From assembly GCF_005519465.1 (NCBI RefSeq), contig NZ_CP027859.1, forward strand, positions 434,001-498,000: DNA of 64,000 bases, given 5' to 3'. The notes below the pieces were generated by a model, which did no database searches, had not been told where the DNA came from, and saw only the letters and a list, made by a program, of their open reading frames with translations. Numbering within the stretch: the stretch's first letter is position 1; each line of letters begins with the position of its first letter. The translations under genes and the position numbers were made by a program. This document shows positions 34,705 to 42,888 of the stretch, in pieces. The stretch is from Streptomyces clavuligerus (lineage in GTDB: Bacteria > Actinomycetota > Actinomycetes > Streptomycetales > Streptomycetaceae).

Positions 34705-35319
34705 GTGATCAGCGATCGAGCCATCCTGCCCGGCGGGCTCCGGCGCCGAGGGCCCCGGGCCCGCACCGCGGCGTCCGGCCCCCGCCGGATCGCCATGGCC
34801 CTGACCGCGCCGGTGCCCGAGTCGGGACAGGCCGTGGTCGTGGAGCTGGACCCGTACGAGGGCGAGGTGACCGCCCTGGTCCGGGAGCTGCTGGGCGGTC
34901 GGGGGCGGCACCTTGCCGTCGAGCCCGACCCGGTGCGGGCCGCCCGCCTGAGCCTGTGCTTCCCGGACGTCGAGGTCGTCACCGCCGACGCCGCGTCCCT
35001 GCCCGGTGTGCTTGCCGGGCGGGGGATCGCGGTGGCGGACGTGGTGATCGCCGGACGGTCCTGGGCGGGCCTGCCGCATGCGGAGCGGCGAGCCTCCCTC
35101 GCCGCGGTCCGCGAGGTGCTGAGCCCCGAAGGGGCGTTCACCGCGCCCGGCCCGCTGTACGCGCGGTTCCGGGCGGAGGAACGGCACTTCCGGCGGATGC
35201 TCGGGGTGTCCTTCGAGGAGGTGGTGGCCGGCCGCACGGCATGGGATTGTCTGCCGCCGGCCTTCGTGCACCACTGCCGGCGCCCGCGCGTGCTGGCCCC
35301 GCTGGCCTCCTCCCCGTGA
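34705..35319 (+). CDS. Methyltransferase-like protein (phospholipid N-methyltransferase type) with altered SAM loop
   Basis: The 204-residue protein follows the layout of actinobacterial phospholipid/rRNA-type methyltransferases: VVVELDPYEG, GRHLAVEPDPVRAARL, DVEVVTADAASLP, ADVVIAGRSWAGLP and FVHHCRRPR. The normally glycine-rich ELGPGTG motif I reads ELDPYEG here, so SAM binding may be impaired or different. GTG 34705 has GAGAGG eight bases upstream, 77 bp after the permease. It may be transcribed with the ABC transporter. The substrate is unknown. Confidence 0.68.
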   Translation: MISDRAILPGGLRRRGPRARTAASGPRRIAMALTAPVPESGQAVVVELDPYEGEVTALVRELLGGRGRHLAVEPDPVRAARLSLCFPDVEVVTADAASLPGVLAGRGIAVADVVIAGRSWAGLPHAERRASLAAVREVLSPEGAFTAPGPLYARFRAEERHFRRMLGVSFEEVVAGRTAWDCLPPAFVHHCRRPRVLAPLASSP

Positions 35320-35349
35320 GGCCGGCGGAACACGCGGACGGACGATGGC

Positions 35350-35704
35350 TCAGCCTGCCGCCAGCTGCGACGGCTCGGCCATCGCCACCGCGATCCTGCG
35401 CGGGCCGGTGAACGGCTCACGGGCGTGGGCGGCGAGCATGTTGTCCACCACCAGGATGTCGTGGCGCTGCCAGTCGAAGCGGGTGGAGGCGTCGCGGTAG
35501 CACTGGCGCAGGTGGGCCACGACGTCGTCGGGGATGGGGGCGCCGTCACCGTAGTAGGAGTTCGTCGGCAGGTCCTCGTCCGCGGGTGTTGTGGCGCTCG
35601 GGCGGCGGGGCCGCGCGCCGGGGCACGGGCAGGTGCGGGCTGACGGGCAGGTCCCAGGCCCCGTCCGGGTACAGGGCGTCCAGCCCCGTACGGGAGGGGG
35701 TCAC
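35350..35704 (-). pseudogene. Two fused gene ends: unknown N-terminus plus TauD/SyrP-like dioxygenase C-terminus
   Basis: GTG 35704 overlaps the stop of the oxidoreductase (GTGA) and opens a frame of about 40 codons (DALYPDGAWDLPVS). A different frame then encodes the last 75 or so residues of a TauD/TfdA (SyrP-like) Fe(II)/2-oxoglutarate oxygenase: LPTNSYYGDGAPIPDDVV, DILVVDNMLAAHAREPF and GPRRIAVAMAEPS, ending at 35350. The oxygenase core, including its iron ligands, is missing. A deletion seems to have joined the start of one gene to the end of another. Confidence 0.65.
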
Positions 35705-37176
35705 CTGGTGGCTCCGGCGAGCGTGTGGGTGCGGGTGATGGCGTTCGCGGCGGCGATGCCGGTCATGGCGGCCTGGACGATGCCCTGGGCGATGCCGGCG
35801 GCGTCCCCGGTGACGTGGAGGGGCAGCCCCCGGGGCACCTGGAAGCCGTCGTCGAGCGGCGGGGTGGCCCACAGGGACTCCAGCTCGGGCCCGATCACGA
35901 GGATGTCGTCGAGTCCGGAGTCGGGCAGCAGCGTCCCGGAGTGGCGGAGGATGGAGTCCATGAGCCGCCGGAAGCCGGTGGCGAGCGCGGCGTGCTCGGC
36001 GTCGGCGAACAGGCGGTCGACCCGGCCCGCGACGAGGTCGGCGACCGACGGGTCGAACGACAGGCGGGTGCGGATCTCCTCCCACGAGGCGGGGGTGTCG
36101 GTGCGGGTGAGGAAGGCGCGCAGGCTCTGGACGAGGGGCCGTCCGCCGCTGAGCTCGCGGTAGCCGGTGAGGAAGGAGCCGAGGGCCGCTGCGGGTGTGC
36201 CGCGGCCGGTGGCCTGGCACAGGAGGCCGAAGTTCGCCGCGAGATGCCGGTGACCGTCCGGCTGGTGGCGTTCGAGGGTTTCGTGGCCGTCGAGGGTGAT
36301 CACCGGCCCGCCGGGACCGAAGGCGTCGTGGTAGTGGGTGAACTTGATCCGGCCGCCGTTCGGGCCGCCGCAGAAGCAGAACGTCTTGACCTTCTGGCGC
36401 CCGTCCAGGTGCTGGGTGACCTTGACGTCGGGGTGCTCGGCGCCGATCGCGGCCAGCAGGGGCGCGGGCATCTCCAGCCGGATCCCGACCGACATGTCCG
36501 GCGGCTGGGAGGGGATGCCGAGGGTGTCGAGGAGGCGGGTGGTGGCGGTGACGCCCCGGCGGCCGGTGGCCAGCACCAGGCGCCCGGCGGTGACCTGCCG
36601 TACCCCGGCGACGTTGCGGACCGTCAGCCGCATCCCCGCCCGGTCCAGCTCCGCCCCCGTCAGTTCGCTGCCGTGCCACAAGATGGCCCGGCCGTCGAGC
36701 TCGGTGTGCAGGGACTCGATCACGGTCCGCAGACCGCTCTCGGACAGCACGGCGACCGGGTACTCCCGCAGCGCGAGCCCGTCCGCCGCGAATGCGGCCA
36801 CCGCCCCCGGGGAGACGGCCTGCCCCACCAGCACCGGCGGCACGGTGAGCGCCCCGGTGAGCCACCCGTACGCCTGCTGGCACAGCTCATCGGCGCGCAG
36901 GCCGCCGAGGTGGTCGGTCAGCCGGCGACCCGAGGGAAGCTGGGAGAGCTTGGCCCCGTCCCCGTAGTGCATGCTGCCGCCGAACCCGCTGATCACGTTG
37001 CACACCCCGGCGCACCCCGTGCAGTGGAACCCGCAGTCAACCGGGCACGGCCGCCGCCGGTAGGCGCGGCCCGCCTCCAGCAGCAGGACCCGCAGCCCCG
37101 GCTGCTCGTTCAACAGCGTGCGAGCGCACGCGAGACCGGCCGGCCCGGCGCCCGCGACAGCCACATCGACATGCAT
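35701..37176 (-). CDS. FAD-dependent oxidoreductase
   Basis: The 491-residue flavoprotein starts with a dinucleotide-binding motif (VAVAGAGPAGLACA, about 5-18). A cysteine-rich segment follows (PVDCGFHCTGCAGVC), then GFGGSMHYGDGAKLSQLP, a second glycine motif (LVLATGRRG) and a C-terminal FAD-contact VTGDAAGIAQGIVQA. It resembles the uncharacterised COG2509-type FAD dehydrogenases. ATG 37176 is the natural start. It is divergent from the HTH-TPR regulator at 37451, with a palindrome between them, and is probably controlled by it. The Cys-rich insertion might bind a metal or cluster. Confidence 0.82.
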   Translation of the reverse strand: MHVDVAVAGAGPAGLACARTLLNEQPGLRVLLLEAGRAYRRRPCPVDCGFHCTGCAGVCNVISGFGGSMHYGDGAKLSQLPSGRRLTDHLGGLRADELCQQAYGWLTGALTVPPVLVGQAVSPGAVAAFAADGLALREYPVAVLSESGLRTVIESLHTELDGRAILWHGSELTGAELDRAGMRLTVRNVAGVRQVTAGRLVLATGRRGVTATTRLLDTLGIPSQPPDMSVGIRLEMPAPLLAAIGAEHPDVKVTQHLDGRQKVKTFCFCGGPNGGRIKFTHYHDAFGPGGPVITLDGHETLERHQPDGHRHLAANFGLLCQATGRGTPAAALGSFLTGYRELSGGRPLVQSLRAFLTRTDTPASWEEIRTRLSFDPSVADLVAGRVDRLFADAEHAALATGFRRLMDSILRHSGTLLPDSGLDDILVIGPELESLWATPPLDDGFQVPRGLPLHVTGDAAGIAQGIVQAAMTGIAAANAITRTHTLAGATR

Positions 37177-37329
37177 GGTCAACCCCCAGGAAAACACGCG
37201 GAATTCGGAACCCCTGCCCCGGGCCGCGACACAGCCAGCGGCCGACGGCGGCCCGCCGTATCCGGGCCCGGCCGCGGGGCGGGAGCACCACGGTGCCGGA
37301 GGCCTCGAAGCGACGGCCAGTACCCGGGC

Positions 37330-37369
37330 TGTTGCTCCCTGTTGCGGCGCCGAGCAACAACGAGCAACA
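37330..37369. promoter_or_regulatory. Nested inverted repeats between divergent oxidoreductase and regulator genes
   Basis: TGTTGCTC (37330-37337) is the exact reverse complement of GAGCAACA at 37362-37369. A second pair, TGTTGC (37340-37345) and GCAACA (37354-37359), is nested inside. Four TGTTGC half-sites in two orientations within 40 bases look like a two-site operator for the adjacent regulator. Confidence 0.65.
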
Positions 37370-37450
37370 CCCGAAACCCGCCTCACCGCCCCCGGGCGCG
37401 CGCTACGGTCCAGGTGACCATGCGAGGCACCGACACGCAGGGGGCCACCG

Positions 37451-38830
37451 ATGCCGCCACCCCGACACCCCACCGCCTTACCCCAGCCCCGCGGCTACCT
37501 CCTCACCCGCGCCCGGACCGCACGCGGGTGGACCCAGACCGAACTCGCCCGCCGCCTGTGCGCCCTCAGCCTCACCCGCGGACGCCCGCTGCGCACCGGC
37601 CGCGACGGCGTCAGCCACTGGGAGAACCAGCGGGCCCCCGACCTCTTCACCCAGCTCCTCATCGCCGAGCTGCTCGGTATTCCACCGGGGGCCGTGGATG
37701 AGCGACCATGGCCCCAGTGGCTGTCCGAGGACCCCGCCCAACGGCCCGCCCCCAGGCCGTGGACGCTTCCCGGCGCCGCGCAGTCCCTCACCGAACTCGC
37801 CGCCGTACCCGGGAGTGCCGTGGACACCACACGCAGAGACCTCGTCCTGATCGCCGGCTCCACCCTCACCGCGTCCCTCCTCGCCTGGATCACCGCCGAC
37901 CCCGTCGCCGCCGGCCAGCTCACCACCGGCCGCCGCATCGGAGACGCCGCCGTCACCCGGATCGAGGACCGGGTACGGACCCTGCGCCGCACGGACGACA
38001 CCGACGGCGGCGGCGCCGTCCTCGCCGAAGCCGCCGCAGCCCTCTCCCTCGTCCGCGGACTGATCCGCACCCGCACCTACAGCACCACCCAGGGCGCCCG
38101 CCTCTACGCCGCCGCCTCCGACCTCGCCCGCCAGCACGCAGCCGCCGCCTTCGACATCCACGGCACCTGCGCCGACACCGCCTTCGACACCGCCCTGCGC
38201 ACCGCCCACGCCGCCGGCGACCAGGCCCTCGGCGCCAACGCGCTCGCCTTCTGGACCGTCAGTGCCTACAACACCGGCCGCCTCCAGGACGCCGAAACGA
38301 TGGCCACGACCGCGCTCGCGGCCGTCCGCGGCACCCACCCCCGCATCGAGGCCCTGGTCATCACCCGCCGAGGCCGGGCCCGCGCCCACCTCGGTGACGC
38401 GCGCTGCCAGCATGACTTCGACCGTGCCGAAACCCTTCTCGACCAGGCCGACGAACGCGGCGAACCCGGACCGGACTGGTCGTACTGGTTCGACCGCGCC
38501 GAAATCCTCAGCGCCCGCGCCTCCAGCCACCGCGACCTCGGCGAACACCAGCAGGCCGAACACCTCTTCAGGCACGCGACGGGCCTGTTCCCCTCCGGCG
38601 CCGTCCGCGACCGAGCGCTCTACCTCTCCCGCCAGGCCGAGGCCCAGCTCGCGCAGGGCCACATCGACCACGCCACCGCCACCGCGAACACCGCCCTCGA
38701 CCTCACCGAGACCATCAGCTCCCACCGCACCACCAACCCGCTCCTCGCCATCGCGGACGATCTCGCCCTCTCCCCCTTCGCTGCCGCCCGCGACTTCTCC
38801 GAACGCGCCCACACCGTCCTGGCCGCCTGA
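37451..38830 (+). CDS. HTH-TPR transcriptional regulator
   Basis: The 459-residue protein has an N-terminal XRE-type HTH (residues about 15-80, ARGWTQTELARRLC and GVSHWENQRAPDLF). A short membrane-like or Ala-rich segment (LVLIAGSTLTASLLAW) and a long helical TPR region (about 190-455) follow. It is the standard Streptomyces layout of a regulator with a C-terminal signal-receiving solenoid. A stranded fragment of a related gene lies at 14868-15178. It is divergent from the FAD oxidoreductase, which is the most likely target through the TGTTGC palindromes. Confidence 0.82.
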   Translation: MPPPRHPTALPQPRGYLLTRARTARGWTQTELARRLCALSLTRGRPLRTGRDGVSHWENQRAPDLFTQLLIAELLGIPPGAVDERPWPQWLSEDPAQRPAPRPWTLPGAAQSLTELAAVPGSAVDTTRRDLVLIAGSTLTASLLAWITADPVAAGQLTTGRRIGDAAVTRIEDRVRTLRRTDDTDGGGAVLAEAAAALSLVRGLIRTRTYSTTQGARLYAAASDLARQHAAAAFDIHGTCADTAFDTALRTAHAAGDQALGANALAFWTVSAYNTGRLQDAETMATTALAAVRGTHPRIEALVITRRGRARAHLGDARCQHDFDRAETLLDQADERGEPGPDWSYWFDRAEILSARASSHRDLGEHQQAEHLFRHATGLFPSGAVRDRALYLSRQAEAQLAQGHIDHATATANTALDLTETISSHRTTNPLLAIADDLALSPFAAARDFSERAHTVLAA

Positions 38831-38849
38831 ACCGACACCGCGAACAAGC

Positions 38850-39227
38850 CGGTCGCCGCCGCCGGGACGCACCGGCCGGACCGGACCTCCGAGACGGAAC
38901 GAGCGTGGTGCGCCGCCGGAACCTCGCGCCACGACCCGGTGGTCGAGTTCGCCGGGGTGCACCAGATAGCGGTGACCGCCGAGGGTGAACCGGACCGGGG
39001 TTCGGCTTGCGGGCCGTGGTGATCCCCTGGTCCGCGGACTGCACCGCGGCCAGCAGGGTCGCGGGCGGGTCACCAGCGCGGGCGGACCGGCCGTCCCGGC
39101 CGGAGGGCGCGGTCCAGGCGGGCAGGAGATGGTTGTGGAAGCGGGCGCAGGCCGGGGAGCCGAGGGCGACGCGCAGCAGGGTCAGCAAATTGGTTCCGGG
39201 GAGGTACGCGAGGGCCTCATCCAGCAC
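38850..39227 (-). pseudogene. Decayed small gene (uncertain)
   Basis: The minus-strand frame from 39227 (MLDEALAYLPGTNLLTLLRV, ARFHNHLLPAW) seems to continue in another frame (VRFTLGGHRYLVHPGEL, DHRVVARG). Removing one C from a CCCC run near 39000 would join them. I do not recognise the family, and the 3' end is unclear. It may be chance open sequence. Confidence 0.3.
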
Positions 39228-39317
39228 GGTCAGGTTCTCGGCCTGTTGCGGACCAGCCTGCCAGGACGATGCTGTGGTGACCGGCGGTTCGGCGGTCCCG
39301 CAGGCGTGGTCACCGAG

Positions 39318-39785
39318 CTATGCCAGCAAGCCGTGGTCGGCGACTGCCGCCAGGAACTCCTTCGTCTGTACCACTGGTGTTCCGGGCAAGGGCGGGCTCG
39401 GCGCCGGTGCCGGGCCGCTCAGAGCCGAGTACCTCGCGGACGCACGGTCGACTGCGGCACGCATCTGCCGCTGCCGGTGTTCTTCCACGGCCTTCGCGTA
39501 CGGCTCGGGGGCCTCACGCTTGTCGTGGATGCCGATGAGCGTCGCCCCTTCCGGGCCGCCGTCGAAACCGTATGTGCCGAACGTCCAGCCGAGCTCACGA
39601 GCGGCCTTCCGCAGCGCGGCCCGGATGAGGTCCAAGCCGCCCAGCTGGGCGGCCGTCTCGCTGGGCACGTGCACCTGGAACGTTCCACCGTAGCCGCCGG
39701 CGCTCTCGGGCCCGCTGCGTTCCAGAAGCGGCACCAGGACCTTCGCCAGCGCCACACACCGTTCGTCCTTCGCGTACGACACCAT
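39318..39785 (-). CDS. Hypothetical protein
   Basis: From ATG 39785 the frame gives 155 residues with an even, protein-like composition: VSYAKDERCVALAKVLVPLL, GTFQVHVPSETAAQLGGLD, RKAARELGWTFGTYGFDGG and TLIGIHDKREAPEPY. The same frame extends to an ATG at 40007 but is Arg/Ala/Pro-rich there. No family, signal peptide or membrane segment is recognised. Neither start has a good ribosome binding site. Confidence 0.45.
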   Translation of the reverse strand: MVSYAKDERCVALAKVLVPLLERSGPESAGGYGGTFQVHVPSETAAQLGGLDLIRAALRKAARELGWTFGTYGFDGGPEGATLIGIHDKREAPEPYAKAVEEHRQRQMRAAVDRASARYSALSGPAPAPSPPLPGTPVVQTKEFLAAVADHGLLA

Positions 39786-40118
39786 GCCCGGGAACCTACC
39801 GGCAGCGGCCGGCCCCAGTTCTCCGGGCCCTGCGGCTCGGCGTCGGCGCTGTGCCGGCGGTTCGCCTGTTCGCTGCCAGGCTGGGCCGGCCCCGGATGCG
39901 GGCGCAGCAGCGGCTCGACGCTCGCCGCGGTACGGCACGAGAGGTGGCGGTCCGGCGTCGTTGTCACTCGATCGAGTTCCTTCTTTCGCGTTTCGCGCCG
40001 TGCTCATACGGCAGACGCCGACAATCTAGCGCGTGCGTCACTAAAGACCCCAGAAGTCGTGGCGAAGGTGCCCATGCTGCGCTTCAGCGTCTTTCTGATC
40101 TCATGTGAGGAGTAGAAG
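39786..40118. other. Spacer upstream of the lower-G+C gene
   Basis: This is partly a possible extension of the preceding minus-strand gene. From about 39960 the base composition becomes more A+T-rich, continuing into the gene at 40119; GAGGAG is present just before that start. Confidence 0.4.
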
Positions 40119-40760
40119 ATGAACGACCGTTCGGCAGCACCGGTCAGTGCCCCCGATATTGCCGGAGAAAATCACCATCACGCTTGGGCGAAGCTTCCGA
40201 AGGGCGAGTACCTGACAGAGATGCGGACGACATGGGTCGTCCCCAGCGTCCCGAAGGATGTGAGCAACCGCAAAGTCTTTATCTATCTCTGGCCCGGGGC
40301 CGGTTCCGTTCTTCAGCCTGTGCTCGCCTTCCATGCCGGATATCCCAAGTGGTATCTGCATGCGTACGCCATCCACGGAGACGAGAGCGTCAAGGGCGAA
40401 GACTACGATGTTGAGGTCGGTGACACCATCGTCGGTGTGATCAAGCTCAAGGAGATCACATCAGATGGAAAGTACACGTACCGGGTGTTCTTCGAACGCG
40501 AGGACGGCACGGAATACCCGCCCCAGACGGCGTGTGAGCAGACGTGGCCTGAACCAGTGTCGGGGATCTGTCAGTACATCGAAGCATTCGGCGATCCCGA
40601 TGGGGACCAGTATCCAGCCGAGGAGTACCTCAAGATGTGCAACATCAAGGTCACCTCGAACAAGGGCCACGTTCCGGCCCAGTCGATCGTCTGGGACCTC
40701 TCCAGCAGCCCGCAAGCCAAGATCGTAAATGGCGATCTCTGGCTTCCGTACCGGACCTAA
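40119..40760 (+). CDS. Hypothetical beta-rich protein, atypical composition
   Basis: The 213-residue product has no signal peptide or recognised family. It appears strand-rich (RTTWVVPSVPK, KVFIYLWPGAG, DYDVEVGDTIVGVIKL, KYTYRVFFERED), with repeated aromatic positions like a jelly-roll or lectin-like sandwich; that is a guess. GTGAGGAG lies seven bases before the ATG. Codon use is markedly less G/C-biased than the neighbours (many AAG/AAA, GAT, ATC/ATT and TAT codons), suggesting recent acquisition. It stands alone between decayed genes. Confidence 0.72.
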   Translation: MNDRSAAPVSAPDIAGENHHHAWAKLPKGEYLTEMRTTWVVPSVPKDVSNRKVFIYLWPGAGSVLQPVLAFHAGYPKWYLHAYAIHGDESVKGEDYDVEVGDTIVGVIKLKEITSDGKYTYRVFFEREDGTEYPPQTACEQTWPEPVSGICQYIEAFGDPDGDQYPAEEYLKMCNIKVTSNKGHVPAQSIVWDLSSSPQAKIVNGDLWLPYRT

Positions 40761-40904
40761 GGGCTCGCAGAGACTTTCCTCATGAGCCGCATCCTGACCA
40801 GCGCCGGGATCCTGCCCACTGCGGGAGCGCTGGCTCTCGCCCTGTCCACCCCGCCACCACCTGCGGAACAGCAGCGGATGGCCTGTCCTCTGTCCCGGCT
40901 CGCC

Positions 40905-41127
40905 GCTGAAGGAGGCCACGGGCGAACACACCCTGCTGCTCGCCCCCGGGGCCGCCGAAGCCCTGCGCGAGCGCCTGGCACACGGCCCCCGGGAACGCGC
41001 CGACGCGGTACACGCCTTCACCGAGGAGACCCACCGGGAGGCCGCGCCGCTCGTCCGCTGGTTCGAGAGGCTGCTGTGGACGGGCCTCTTCCCGGGGCCC
41101 GGCACCGACCGGCTGCTCACCCCATGA
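40905..41127 (+). pseudogene. 5'-truncated gene tail
   Basis: A frame ending at 41127 encodes about 70 residues that look like a genuine helical C-terminus (EHTLLLAPGAAEALRERL, AVHAFTEETHREAAPLVR, WFERLLWTGLF), but there is no start codon context or upstream part. I do not recognise the family. Between 41128 and 41379 I see only short degenerate pieces such as LVPDARLFTTWVATGVPR in an orphan frame. Confidence 0.4.
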
Positions 41128-41379
41128 CCGACCACTCGTCCATCCACACAGAAGCCGGGGGAACACCCATGACCACTGCGTCCGTGAACATCACTGACCG
41201 GCGGCCAGGTCGGGCAACGACGGACCGGCTCGAAGGAGCGCCTGGTTCCCGACGCGCGGTTGTTCACCACCTGGGTGGCCACCGGCGTGCCGCGTCCCTT
41301 CTTCCCGATTCGGTGGGGGAGAAAGGGCCGGTTCGTTTGCTCTGTGCGACGGCGTGGTTCGTCGGTGGTGTCGGCCGTG

Positions 41380-42493
41380 TCAGGCCGGGTGTGCGGTACT
41401 CCCGAGGGTGAGGCGGGCGAGTGCCTCGGCGAGCGGTGGGGGCAGTGTCAGGGCGTTGAGCGCGGTGAGGGCCTGGTCGCGCCGTTCGGTGATCAGGCGT
41501 TCGGCTTCCGCCCGGGCCCCGGTGGCGACGAGGACGCAGCGCAGCCGGGACGCGCCCTGCCGGTCGAGGCCTGGTGTGCCGAGCAGGGTGTCCAGGGTGT
41601 GCCGCTGTTCAGGTGTGGCGTGTTCCCGGGCGAGGGCCACGAGGACGGTGTGCTTGCCGCCGCGGAGGTCGTCGAGGTCGGGTTTGCCGGTTCTCCGTGG
41701 ATCGCCGAACACTCCCAGGAGGTCGTCGGCGAGCTGGAATGCCTCGCCCGCCGGCAGCGCGTAGGCGCTGAGCCCTGCCAGGAGTTCCGGTCGTGCGCCG
41801 GCGAGCGCTGCTCCGATGTGCAGGGGGCGTTCCATGGTGTAAGCAGCGGTTTTGTAGCGCGCGATTCGCAGCGCCAGTGAGGTGTCCGTGCCGGGCCGGC
41901 GGGCGGAGGTGATGTCCAGGTACTGGCCGTGGACCGTTTCCGCGCGCATGGCCGTGACCAGGGGCAGTACCGCGGCCAGCCGGTGGGGGGTCAGGGGAGC
42001 GTACAGCAGTTCGTCCGACCAGGTCAGGGCGAGGTCCCCGACGAGGATCGCCGTGCTCACCCCCAGTTGTCCGGCTTGGTCGGGGTCGAGAGCGGCGCCG
42101 AGCCGGTCGGCGAGTGCCCGGTGCACCGTCGGGCTGCCGCGCCTGGTCGCGGAGTCATCCATGATGTCGTCGTGGATCAGCGCGAACGCGTGGAACATCT
42201 CCAGCGCCGCCGCTGTGGACACCACCTCGTCCGGCAGTCCTGTTCCGCCGCCGGCCTGCCAGCCGCGATGCACAGCAGCGGACGGATCCGCTTCCCCCCC
42301 CCCCGGCGCCGATGAACTCCCGCAGCAGCGCGGGCACATCCTGTGGAACCGGCCCCCCGGCGGCGGCCGAGCGCTCCTTGGCGTTCAGGAACGCGGTCAG
42401 GTGGGCTTCGACGGCCGCGCGGTACTCGGCGGGGAGCCAGGTGCATGGTGGTGTGCCCGCTGCTGCTCCGCTGTGCATCAACACATCAGACAT
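41380..42493 (-). pseudogene. Polyprenyl (geranylgeranyl) diphosphate synthase, frameshifted as sequenced
   Basis: The frame from ATG 42493 (WLPAEYRAAVEAHLTAFL) enters an 11-base G run on the minus strand (42294-42304). The next conserved block (KRIRPLLCIA) and then the rest (GLPDEVVSTAAALEMFHAF to LARLTLGS) lie in other frames, so two single-base losses are needed to restore one reading frame. The catalytic parts are intact: first Asp-rich motif DDIMDD, then GDLALTW, HGQYLDI and second Asp motif DDLLGVFGD. The enzyme would make GGPP for the diterpene cyclases next to it. Sequencing error in the G run is a realistic alternative to inactivation. Confidence 0.82.
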
Positions 42494-42888
42494 ATCGCTC
42501 GATTCCCCCCGGAAGAGGTCAGGCGCGCGGTGGTTGGCCATGATCGCCAGGTCTGGCGGGAGCGACGATCGCATTCTTGATATGCGCGAGTCAATACAGT
42601 CTCCCGGCGCGGTGAGAGCCCGCGGTCGAGCCCCGCCCGGAGCGCCGCGCGTCGGCCCCGCCCCGGAATCCGGCAGCCCAGGCCCGTCCACGGCGGTGGG
42701 TTTACCCGGGCCCGCCCAGGGCAGCCTCCTGCGGCACCTGATCAAGAAACGGGATGCCGTGACCACGGAACCCGTCGCCCGGGGCACCCGCCCCCGGCCC
42801 GCCGCTCGTGCGCCACCCGATGAGCCTCAGCTTGCCCGCCGCGGGCAAGCCGCCCCGAACGCGTTCCACCACGACCTGGAAATGCCCC
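42494..42888. other. Divergent promoter region of the terpenoid cluster
   Basis: A 395-bp spacer lies between the GGPP synthase and the acyltransferase. No extra gene is seen. It should hold promoters for both directions; an A/T-richer patch near 42565-42595 is the best candidate, but no convincing -35/-10 pair was found. Confidence 0.4.

Noticed and set aside
35725..37701. A 658-codon plus-strand frame
   Set aside because: It is antisense to the FAD oxidoreductase. The product is Gly/Arg/Val low complexity with no family features.
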